From positions 28,433 to 52,179 of the forward strand of contig NW_023365723.1 in NCBI RefSeq assembly GCF_000003815.2: a DNA stretch of 23,747 nt, in the 5' to 3' direction. A program made the position numbers and the translations under genes. The notes beneath the pieces are model-generated. The model had not been told where the DNA came from, searched no databases, and was given only the letters and a program-made list of their open reading frames with translations. Numbering within the stretch: position 1 is the stretch's first letter; every line of letters begins with the position of its first letter. Shown here piece after piece: positions 16,740 to 23,684 of the stretch. This DNA is from Branchiostoma floridae. Its lineage: Eukaryota > Chordata > Leptocardii > Amphioxiformes > Branchiostomatidae.

Positions 16740-17010
16740 GACGTCGAATCTGCTGAACAGACTTGGTCAGTGCTTCTTACAGTCAGATGGAAGAAATCAG
16801 TACGGCCCTTTTGCCTTCAGAAGCTGTCACGCTTCAAAGTAACTTGCGTAATCAAGTCTTCACAACAATTGGTCGGGACAACATCGATTAGCTGGAAGAG
16901 ACCATAAGCGGTGGCGGAACATCTTACAATGTAGATGGTATACTAGTATAGCATAGCTGTCCAACCCAAGGTGACAGTATTCACTATAGAAGTCCTCCCC
17001 TCCAGTGACT
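16740..17010. other. Possible small coding remnants, no firm gene
   Basis: A reading near 16765-16890 after an acceptor-like CTTCTTACAG (YSQMEEISTALLPSEAVTLQ) could be an exon remnant related to the flanking genes. Several stops follow. Confidence 0.2.
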
Positions 17011-17013
17011 TAA

Positions 17014-17195
17014 ACGAAGAGAAGAAGCATAGATGCCCAGCAGCCAGCATTGGCAACCTACAGTGTTGCCAACGAGAGAGCAAACCAGGGGGTCGAGAAG
17101 AGTCACGTAATGTCGGCGATGGTGCCCGTGGAGGCGGATGCCGAGGAGACTGTGACCGACGAGGCAGGAGAAGGCGCCGGGAACGACGAGCTAGG
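17014..17195 (+). CDS. Acidic exon with good donor, unrecognised
   Basis: One frame is open from 17014 to a consensus donor GTAAGG at 17196. It reads AQQPALATYSVANERANQGV, then VMSAMVPVEADAEETVTDEA and GEGAGNDEL. The sequence is GC-rich and acidic, like the exon at 13271-13417, which also ends at a strong donor. A second, Arg-rich frame is open over the same bases but looks like an artefact of composition. An ATG at 17110 could be the start. I found no downstream exon before the MITE at 17378. Confidence 0.4.
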
Positions 17196-17377
17196 GTAAG
17201 GGGGCCTCAGGGTTCAGCAAGGGGTTGGGGAGTACATGTTACTTCGCACGTGCAAAGTTTCCTACCATATCCGCAGTTGCATTTCCACCATATTCGGCAT
17301 AGAAATTTTCAAACTGAATTTTCCGGGGTGGTTTGAAATTCATTGACTGAATGAAAGAGTTCAATCTGCTGTGTACT

Positions 17378-18081
17378 TTAAAGGCATACTACGCAGTTTT
17401 TTGCGCTCAAATTGGAAATGTTCTAGAATTAAGAAATATCAGATTTACTACTACTTTATGTCACTTTTTGACACTTTTGTGTCATTATTTCACGTTTGCA
17501 ACGTAAAGGATTAGCCTACAAACATTCCGCTCTAGGCACCCTGTAACCTTGTGTCCCCCCAAGTTAGACCCTCAGGGTCTTGCTTGCCACTGGTAGGTCC
17601 CCCGGGGTGGGGTAATCAGTTAGCACATGCATGGCAGACTGCAGATAAAGAACACAATGGAGATCTTCTTTGGAAACACCTATATCTAATCATTCTAAAA
17701 TAGCATATAATCATGAACATATAGTCTATTTTGTAGGATATCAACAAGCTAAGGTCATATTCCCTTCAAAACTGCAAGAAACCTTGTACAGAAAGCTAGT
17801 CTACTGTACTCAGAGGAACTGTCAACTGGCCCCCCACTGGGAAGCCAGGCTGATAAGCAAGAAACAACAACACACAGAGGCAGTAACCAGCCTGTGCCCA
17901 TCTGTTTCTTGGAAGATCACAATTTTTATACATCATGCTTATGTGGTGCAATTTGATGTCGCAGCATCTCTCCATGAATATTGGTATGCAATGCTATAGG
18001 GTTGACTGAGCTAACAATGTAAAGAAAAAGTAGGAAAAGCTACTTTTTGTTTTGTTCAAAAATCCCGTAGTATGCCTTTAA
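17378..18081. mobile_element. Non-autonomous DNA transposon (MITE) with TTAA target duplications
   Basis: TTAA at 17378-17381 is followed by AGGCATACTACG. The right end is CGTAGTATGCCT followed by TTAA at 18078-18081. The 12-bp ends are perfect inverted repeats, and similarity continues weakly inward (CAGTTTTTTG against GGATTTTTGA). The 696-bp body has no transposase frame; its longest frames are short and unsupported. A TTAA target duplication is used by piggyBac and Kolobok elements. The AGG start differs from the usual CCC start of piggyBac ends, which makes a Kolobok-type source more likely. It sits about 100 bases upstream of the ATG at 18182. Confidence 0.9.
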
Positions 18082-18181
18082 GGGACATAATTAATGGGAA
18101 TAAGACATCTATACTGTCCAGTGGATAAAGTGAACACGTGTTACGAGAAGCAGACCTTTTTCAGGGGCAGTTGATGTCACC

Positions 18182-18212
18182 ATGGCCGCAGAGCAGGACA
18201 ACATAGATTTAG
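18182..18212 (+). CDS. First exon of an unrecognised multi-exon gene
   Basis: The ATG at 18182 lies in an ideal start context (GTCACCATGG). The exon reads MAAEQDNIDL plus one base and ends at a consensus donor GTGAGC. In phase it joins the exon at 18384, giving Asp at the junction. The 5' flank between the MITE end (18081) and the ATG is only 100 bases, so the promoter must lie there, in the MITE, or upstream of it. No known family is recognised. Confidence 0.6.
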
Positions 18213-18383
18213 GTGAGCTCAGAGATTTGTTTAACAAAAATTAAGAAGTCTAATTAGTGGTTGGTATTATCTGTAATGGCGTCCATGGAATTTTTGTGTT
18301 ATTCATTTGTTCTTCGTATTATTGTTTCTCGTTCTTATTATTATGACATGCATTGATTTCTAAATTTTCTGGTCTTGTTGCAG

Positions 18384-18461
18384 ACCTTGCGAACAACGCG
18401 CAAACATTGGAGCTTCTAATATCAGCATTAGAAGCGGGGGATGTGAACAACTTAGTAGGAG
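18384..18461 (+). CDS. Second exon of the same gene
   Basis: The acceptor GGTCTTGTTGCAG ends at 18383, and the donor GTTATA at 18462 is weaker. The exon reads LANNAQTLELLISALEAGDV with NNLVG, an amphipathic helix pair. Without splicing the frame would stop at 18506-18508. It ends in phase 1, which fits the exon at 18548. Confidence 0.55.
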
Positions 18462-18547
18462 GTTATATATATGATTTACTCATAATAGAAAATGACCGCT
18501 TACTTTAACTACCTTACTTGCTTAGGTCCTGACCCTTCAGTTTTAAG

Positions 18548-18624
18548 TTGTGATACCACACAATGCTTTTGAGGCAGTGACCACCAAACTTAAACATCTC
18601 ATTCCGATCTTATTGGACAGTTTG
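18548..18624 (+). CDS. Third exon of the same gene
   Basis: The exon follows TTCAGTTTTAAG and ends at a strong donor GTATGT. It continues the frame as VIPHNAFEAVTTKLKHLIPI with LLDSL, again helical, and ends in phase 0. The three exons together give about 62 N-terminal residues with an acidic start and helices that could form a protein-interaction domain. The next exon is uncertain: both the AAA exon at 19115 and the exon at 20211 start in phase 0. A join to either is untested. Confidence 0.45.
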
Positions 18625-19114
18625 GTATGTCAGCATACAAGACTTTGTTATAGATACGCTGTGTCCAGTGGACGTTGGGAGCAGTTCTTCGTAATCTTGA
18701 GATAAATTGAAAGTTTTCTCTCAGTGACCGCGGCAGTATAATCATATGCGTAAAGTTGTAGAGGGAACTTCCTACTGCCTCCCCTCCCCCTCTGCACCAA
18801 GAATTTACGCTGTAAAAGACACAAAGGAAAGAAAGTTAGAGGTCTGTGTCTGTCAGTCTTAAAGAACGGTCTTAACCAAGGAGACAAATGGCGTCAGGAC
18901 AGGTCGAGAAAAACTGGTAGATAACTAAACCACAAAGAGTAAAAGGACTCGTATGTTGTTATAGAAGTCGTTGGGCGATATGTCAAATTGTAGGTCGAAG
19001 AGAGAGTTACACTTACAACATGGTTGCATGAACGTGTGTTTCAAGCAGTTGAAAGTTCTATTCAACCCAACTTTGGGTATCGTTGTTTACAGCCATAGAT
19101 CATTTCTACTCTAG
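18625..19114. other. No gene seen
   Basis: Probably intronic. I looked for a Walker A motif (GxGxGKT), which should precede the AAA exon, and found none. Confidence 0.4.
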
Positions 19115-19370
19115 TGCCATGTTACGCGAGAGAAGATTAAGGCCAGCAAGGGTGGGGTAATGTTGATTGATGAGGCCTACAGGCTGACCAACTCGTCTTC
19201 AAAGGATATGGGAAAGGAGGCTCTTGAGGAACTGATGAGTGTAATGGAAAGCAGTTACACTATCATGATCTTTGCAGGCTATCCAGCGAAATGGCTTCGT
19301 TTCTGGATGTGAATCATGGAGCATTGTGTGAAAATAAATATGATATTGAATTGTTGGCCACGGAAAACAC
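19115..19370 (+). pseudogene. CbxX/SpoVK-type AAA+ ATPase fragment
   Basis: AAA+ ATPases of this type remodel proteins using ATP. After an acceptor TTTCTACTCTAG the frame reads TREKIKASKGGVMLIDEAYR with LTNSSSKDMGKEALEELMSV, then YTIMIFAGYPAK. GGVMLIDEAY is the Walker B motif (hhhhDE) in the form typical of CbxX/CfqX and SpoVK-like proteins, and MIFAGYP is the strand leading to sensor 1. A one-base slip near 19291 breaks the frame (stop at 19310-19312). The other frame continues correctly as MASFLDVNHGALCEN, the usual M-x-FL-x-x-N-x-GL segment. Walker A, the Arg finger and sensor 2 are not visible. It is a pseudogene or a misassembled exon. Confidence 0.8.
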
Positions 19371-20210
19371 AGAGGCTCTTTGGATTGGTTTGGAATGGAT
19401 TGGTACCAAACACTGTGCGCAGACAACGACAGTGCAAACGTGAACGGCACAAACGAGGCCCTGTGCTAGGCTGGCCATCCACCGGTGAATTAACAGGACT
19501 GTGTCCAACACAACAAGCAGAATCACCGCAAACGCGTCTTCAATCTGGATTTGGATGTCTTCAAGGGTGAAAAAGCCGGGAGGACAGGCGCCTTGTATAG
19601 TGCCAGAAGTAGAAGGCGACATCCCCACAATGACCAGGATTTCGTTGATGCAATTGAAATTAACACGCGACAGACTGTACTTATCTGCTTAGCTGGCCAA
19701 CATTCTTATAACTCTGGCTGCCCAGAACTTACGCCGGAGAACCGTTCACGTCCAGAGATACCCGGTGGCGGTAACTTGGCATTGACACAGGCAGACAGGC
19801 TGTCCTGTGTCCTCAAAGGCCGCTATTGAGAATGTTGAGGCATTGAACGTGACTGATAAACCGTCTGCTTCATTGCTCTGTTGATGGAGCACGCAAAGTT
19901 TTTCGGGGCAACAGCACAAACTACCAGTGCCCCTCCACAGGACCCAACCCTCAACAGCAGCCCGGATCTCTACCACAACCGTAACACTACCCCAAAAAAT
20001 GTTACCCGAGATCTACACGATGATCCCAAATTTCTTGTCACAGTCATGTCATATGGTGCAGAATGAGTGAGTGATGGGATTTAATGGCAGCAACGGATAT
20101 CCACGTTTCAGCAAATAAAGGGCAACAAAATGTAGCATCAATGATCAGTTGTGTAAAGTTGTGAACTATCAGGATTTTTACCTTACCCTTGTATCATTCA
20201 TCTTAATTAG
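19371..20210. other. Open frames but no firm gene
   Basis: Several short frames exist on both strands. A plus-strand ATG at 19884 opens MEHAKFFGATAQTTSAPPQD and runs to TGA at 20064-20066, Ser/Thr/Pro/Asn-rich, with no splice or domain support. The rest shows no recognisable motif, and no continuation of the AAA domain beyond 19370 was found. Confidence 0.35.
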
Positions 20211-20378
20211 GACTTTGCATCTGACGAGGAATGGCTGTTACCAAGGAACAATGAAGTCCTGCTCGTAGAGCGACTCCCCCCAGCCAGCCATAGACCACAG
20301 CTTGTGGCGCCAAAGATCGAGAGGTTGGAGCTTGCTGAGTTTGAGACTGGGCTGTCAGCCCTTTGGCAAACAGGAAAG
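20211..20378 (+). CDS. Well-bounded internal exon, unrecognised
   Basis: The acceptor (TCATTCATCTTAATTAG) and donor (GTAAAT) are good, and exactly 56 codons lie between them without a stop. They read DFASDEEWLLPRNNEVLLVE, then RLPPASHRPQLVAPKIERLE with EFETGLSALWQTGK. The segment is acidic and helical with a Pro-rich linker. Four possible next exons start in phase 0 (20473, 20591, 20713, 20929), so the gene cannot be assembled by eye. Function is unknown. Confidence 0.5.
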
Positions 20379-20472
20379 GTAAATACCACTAAATCTGGAA
20401 GAAACGTAAGGCCATTATCAGCAATTATAGGCTAGTAAATCTGTGATTGCAAGCTGATTTACCCTGTATCAG

Positions 20473-20577
20473 CATCGCCTGTACAAGGCATATCCACTGT
20501 TGTGTGAACTCTTAAACATGAACCGGTATCTCATACGGAGACTAAAAGACTACAAGGCTTTAGGATGCATGCAGTAA
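20473..20577 (+). CDS. Candidate terminal exon, unrecognised
   Basis: After CCCTGTATCAG the frame reads HRLYKAYPLLCELLNMNRYL and IRRLKDYKALGCMQ, then TAA at 20575-20577. It is basic and helical, with a Leu-rich pattern. It joins the exon at 20211 in phase 0. It competes with the candidates at 20591 and 20713. Confidence 0.3.
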   Translation, partial: HRLYKAYPLLCELLNMNRYLIRRLKDYKALGCMQ

Positions 20578-20590
20578 TGTTCGACTGTAG

Positions 20591-20672
20591 AATTCCTTCA
20601 TGGCACCGAAGTTTGTTAGACCCATCAGCGATGGCCACACTGTGGCCCAAACAGCACCACAGCAGGGGGCTG
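20591..20672 (+). CDS. Candidate internal exon, unrecognised
   Basis: Between a TAG acceptor at 20590 and a donor GTAATA at 20673 the frame reads NSFMAPKFVRPISDGHTVAQ with TAPQQGA. It ends in phase 1, which would make the next exon read VDSFTEESARRIHYKATVKM and then TGA. The acceptor is weak (few pyrimidines). Confidence 0.25.
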
Positions 20673-20712
20673 GTAATATTTATTTCTCTATCTAATTTTC
20701 TCATCTCTTCAG

Positions 20713-20774
20713 TTGACAGCTTCACAGAAGAGAGCGCTCGACGAATACACTACAAAGCAACTGTGAAAATGTGA
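20713..20774 (+). CDS. Candidate terminal exon with strong acceptor
   Basis: The acceptor TTTTCTCATCTCTTCAG is one of the best in the window. In phase 0 it reads LTASQKRALDEYTTKQL and TGA at 20764-20766. In phase 1 it reads VDSFTEESARRIHYKATVKM and TGA at 20772-20774. The strong acceptor favours a real exon, but the frame is undecided. Confidence 0.35.
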
Positions 20775-20928
20775 AAGGAGGTATCAAACTCCGTTCCAAT
20801 TGTTGTTCAAATATCGGAAATTAAGGAACACATCTTGCATATAATAAAAAGGACTTTTCTTTCATTGGCGTATTTTTTGGTTATAATAATAATGGTTATG
20901 TAAAATTGGATAATGTGTGTTTTTCCAG

Positions 20929-21018
20929 ATGCTATCGGTAACTCTGCCAACGGCCCCGCACACGGCCCCGGTCCCGCCATCGGCCACGCCAACGGCTACG
21001 CCAACCGCAAACCAAAAG
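20929..21018 (+). CDS. Pro/Ala/Thr-rich exon
   Basis: The acceptor GTGTGTTTTTCCAG and donor GTTAGT are strong. The 30 codons read MLSVTLPTAPHTAPVPPSAT and PTATPTANQK, a mucin-like linker made of imperfect 6- and 12-base units. It starts and ends in phase 0, so it could be skipped or added without changing frame. A second, longer copy of the pattern follows at 21019-21175. Confidence 0.45.
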
Positions 21019-21175
21019 GTTAGTAAAACAACACTCGCCTACGACCCCGCCAATGGCCCAGCCTGCGGCCCAGCCAACGGCCCAGCCAGCGACCACGACA
21101 GCGGCCCTGCCCACGGTCCCGCCAACGGCCCAGCCAGCGGCCACACCATCGGCCATTCAAACCGCAGACCAAAAG
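21019..21175 (+). repeat. Second Pro/Ala/Thr-rich block with duplicated donor
   Basis: The block ends in the same CAAAAGGTTAGT as the first exon, 157 bases later. In the frame that ends in phase 0 before this donor it reads AQPAAQPTAQPATTTAALPT with SAIQTADQK. The two blocks arose by duplication of a GCC/CCA/ACG-rich array together with the splice donor. The frame differs from that of the first block unless an intron or a one-base change separates them. Confidence 0.6.
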
Positions 21176-21740
21176 GTTAGTGACACAATAGTCACTGTTT
21201 AGATATCTTAATTTGTCTTATACAACAGGGTTGTAGAGGCATTCCATAACTGAAGCTAGTTTAAAAGTTAAACTCACTGCTCAGACTGTAATTGTACACA
21301 TGGTCTGGCTCACAGCTTGGCTATGCCAAGTCACTCTTCAAGACACTGTTCCATATGGAGGTATTAGCAAAGACGTGATGATTCATCAACAAGGAAACAA
21401 GGATACTAATAACCACAAAAATACAGTAAGCCATTGACCCCAGTAAAGTCGCTTGGCTGGCACGAGTGCTATGGGCACTGAGTACACTTCTTCCGCAATG
21501 GTTGGCAGAGTTATTAAGGTCAACATTTCTTTGCTCAAGTGCCTATTAGGTAAAATGGCCATGTTTCCTCAGTCAAACTGTAAGGTCATCAAAAATCCTT
21601 TTTATCTACGTCATTTTTATAATCTATGTTCCCCAGCCACATGTCTCAGCAATGTTTCTGACATGGTGATAGTGGGAACTCAGCTCAAATTAAAAGTTAC
21701 CCACACTCGAACAAAAATTCAGTTTTAAAGATTCTTTCCC
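21176..21740. other. No gene seen
   Basis: Probably intron. A plus-strand frame from 21453 has no splice support or motif. Confidence 0.4.
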
Positions 21741-21749
21741 CCTAATCAG

Positions 21750-21874
21750 GTTCTAATCTAAAAGATACGTTTGGTTGTATGGTTGGTGTGCTCATTTCGG
21801 AGTTTGGGCACTTCAGGTACAAACACATCAATCCACAGCTGGATGATGGAACCAGCTGCCCAGTATGCCCCAAG
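21750..21874 (+). pseudogene. KDZ-type transposase exon (Cys-x2-Cys part)
   Basis: KDZ (Kyakuja-Dileera-Zisupton) transposases are DDE-type enzymes with Cys-rich metal-binding motifs just before the catalytic core. The acceptor CCCCTAATCAG ends at 21749, and a donor GTATAA follows 21874. The frame reads SNLKDTFGCMVGVLISEFGH with NPQLDDGTSCPVCPK. The C-P-x-C-P motif at the exon end, followed in phase 0 by the next exon's LDANFGLVRK, is the order I know for this family. The N-terminal exons are not identified. Confidence 0.55.
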
Positions 21875-22066
21875 GTATAACTCTTTTGATTTATCAGCAC
21901 ACCTGAATAATTTTGATTGAGAATATATGGCTAATTGCCATATATTGATTTGTTACCAGGCAGAAATTCAAATAGAAGTATTGCTACCGTTTTTGTACTT
22001 AAGTAATGCTCAGATCTTTTGTTTTTTGTCTAAATTATTGAATTTGATTATCAATTATTATTACAG

Positions 22067-22174
22067 AGTGTCGGAAAGAAAAGCGTTACGCTTGATGCCA
22101 ATTTTGGATTGGTGAGGAAAGCTAGTTCGGGCAAGAGCTATGCAGATCCCTCAACATGGCACCAGAATGTTTGA
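22067..22174 (+). pseudogene. KDZ-type transposase exon (catalytic start)
   Basis: The acceptor AATTATTATTACAG ends at 22066. In phase with the previous exon it reads SVGKKSVTLDANFGLVRKAS, then SGKSYADPSTWHQNV and TGA at 22172-22174. The D-A-N-F-G-L-V-R-K segment corresponds to the D-(G/A)-N-F-x-L-x-R motif with the presumed first catalytic Asp. The usual following YF-x-D region is missing, and the stop falls where NVF would continue, so the gene is truncated or frameshifted. Together with 21750-21874 this is a two-exon relic. Confidence 0.6.
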
Positions 22175-22296
22175 AAAGTAGACTAACATAAGGTATGCTG
22201 TATGTGCTCAACTCAATTTCCTGAACAAAACTAGGACAACTATAAGTAATGGCTCGGTGAACATGGCAGGTCTTTTGTGTCACTTGTGTAGACAGG

Positions 22297-22876
22297 ATGA
22301 CGACAGATCTCTTTATAAAACCCCGGCAGAAAGCACTGTCTGTAGACCTTGTTAATCGTGAAATCGATTTAATGAACGATGAATACGATCGGTGGGTGGC
22401 AAAATGCTGTTGTGTACTGAAAAGGGGACGAAAAACAGTTCGTCGTCCAGGCGACGGACAGGAAGCTCCCCCAGTTCCCAGGCCTCCCCTCTAATTATAA
22501 ACCGGGAGACTTGTCAGTAGATCAGTTTGTGCTTGAGTGCAAACGCTCTTTCAAAGTATGGGGGACCCCTACTGAACAGCAGGGCTTTCTGGTAGGCCGC
22601 GCGTGCGTCGGGGAGCCGAAAACGCACATCCACCTGCTCGGCGACACGGACAAAGACGACGTGGACATAGTGTTCGCGCACCTGAAAGAGGCGTATGCCG
22701 ATAAGGAGGCGCGCTACCTCAGTGGAGAGTACGAGAATCGGCAGAGATACTGTGCACTTAAGAGGATTGCGTCTTTCACCAGCACCAAGTCAGACAGAGG
22801 TGCTACCAACTGCCTCTTCAATAAAGCACTAGAAGAATTCAGACGAGAGCTTCTCCCTGTCGCTGAGAACAACTGA
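22297..22876 (+). pseudogene. gag-like retroelement protein, frameshifted
   Basis: Gag proteins of retrotransposons package the element's RNA. The first frame starts MTTDLFIKPRQKALSVDLVN and includes DEYDRWVAKC. The second frame takes over near 22430-22445: LPQFPGLPSNYKPGDLSVDQ, then FKVWGTPTEQQGFLVGRACV and a D/L-rich segment with LKEAYAD, and stops at 22874-22876. LP-F-G, a short spacer, aromatic helices, W-x-x-P-x-x-(Q)-LVG-x-A and L-x-x-x-Y-x-D is the common layout of retroelement gag capsid regions. The frame change means the copy cannot make the full protein as written. No zinc knuckle, protease or reverse transcriptase is visible. Confidence 0.5.
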
Positions 22877-22879
22877 GAT

Positions 22880-23110
22880 ACCTTATCGAATGAAGCTAGC
22901 AAATGTTTCCAACTATTTCTACAAAATGCAATATATCAAACACCGAGTCCCCGGTACTTCTCCCTGGCCAATGACATCATGGACAAGTGGAGGCAGGAAA
23001 AACAGAAGCAAACAACTACCAAATGTGTCACAGTCACTATTTTAGTGCCTGTGTGGCATATCCCTTCTCAAACTCCATATCAGTGCCACACCGGTGCAGC
23101 ACGTTATGGG
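22880..23110. other. Unassigned; Cys-rich minus-strand reading at 23035-23125
   Basis: On the minus strand a short open reading has HKCPKCQANAHNVLHRCGTD followed by MEFEKGY. The C-x2-C then CGT spacing resembles half of a zinc ribbon. It directly follows the shared repeat ORF of copy 3 in the same direction. No clear splice sites bound it. Confidence 0.3.
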
Positions 23111-23460
23111 CATTAGCTTGGCACTTTGGGCACTTGTGCCTTCACCCAAATACAGTATAAGTCGGACAACATACAAAACGTATTAGAGCTTAAACAGTAG
23201 TCGTAGTTATATCAAATCAATACATCGTTAGGGCAGTTATTTTCCCTGTTAATACAAATGACTTGCCGAGGAAGATATCGCAGTCGTTTTGAAACGATGT
23301 ATTATCGCTACAAACTTGCACGTGGTAAAATGCAGTGATGGGCAGTATGAGGTGTGTGTCTTGACTACGGCAGACGGAAATGATGTGCTCTTCGAAGGCA
23401 CGCTGGAAAGGCGAGGGGTCAGAGTCACGGGGAATATCGAGGTAGGAAATTTGCCGTAGT
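23110..23460 (-). repeat. Three-copy repeat family, copy 3
   Basis: Inverted match to 7500-7830, with landmarks GACTTGCCGAGGAAGATATC, CTACAAACTTGCACGTGGTA and GGCAGACGGAAATGATG. This copy keeps the longest open frame of the three. Confidence 0.88.
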
Positions 23461-23477
23461 GTCCAGTCTCCCACCAA
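23217..23477 (-). CDS. ORF carried by repeat copy 3, unrecognised
   Basis: 86 codons on the minus strand starting MVGDWTLRQISYLDIPRDSD, then FQRAFEEHIISVCRSQDTHL and ITAFYHVQVCSDNTSFQNDC with FLGKSFVLTGKIT. The last 35 or so residues are also readable in copy 1 (plus strand, from about 7618) with conservative changes, which supports past coding constraint. Copy 2 is broken. The family is not recognised; it is presumably part of a transposon gene. The start Met is inside a longer possible reading that extends into the tandem repeat on its right. Confidence 0.4.
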   Translation of the reverse strand: MVGDWTLRQISYLDIPRDSDPSPFQRAFEEHIISVCRSQDTHLILPITAFYHVQVCSDNTSFQNDCDIFLGKSFVLTGKITALTMY

Positions 23478-23643
23478 ATCACCCTTCTCGTCCTCACCCC
23501 AGTTGCCCCTTAAGGAAGAACGTACTAAGGCATGAAGTCTAAGGGTGAAGATGGAAGAGATTCGGTCAGCCCTAGTGTCCAGTCTCCGACCAAATCACCC
23601 TTCTCGTCCTTATCCCAGTTGCCACCTGAAGGAGGACGTACTA
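23458..23643. repeat. Two 70-bp units separated by 46 bases
   Basis: Units at 23458-23527 and 23574-23643 begin AGTGTCCAGTCTC and end GACGTACTA or GAACGTACTA, with about seven substitutions. Both keep the reading SVQSPTKSPFSS.(x)QLP on the plus strand. Confidence 0.9.
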
Positions 23644-23684
23644 TAATGCCAAGATGCCATCAGGCTCAATCCTTAATGACAGTG
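23574..23684 (+). CDS. Candidate exon at the right edge
   Basis: The second 70-bp unit reads SVQSPTKSPFSSLSQLPPEG and continues to a consensus donor GTAAGT at 23685. An alternative frame from an ATG at 23653 reads MPSGSILNDS to the same donor. The gene would continue beyond the window. Confidence 0.3.

Noticed and set aside
16971-17336. Arg-rich frame over 17100-17200
   Set aside because: It is the shadow of the acidic frame in the same GC-rich bases. The acidic frame is the one with coherent flanking text.
19314-19628. Minus-strand hydrophobic frame that could be a membrane protein
   Set aside because: There are no splice sites, no homology pattern and competing frames on the other strand. 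It partly lies opposite the AAA fragment.
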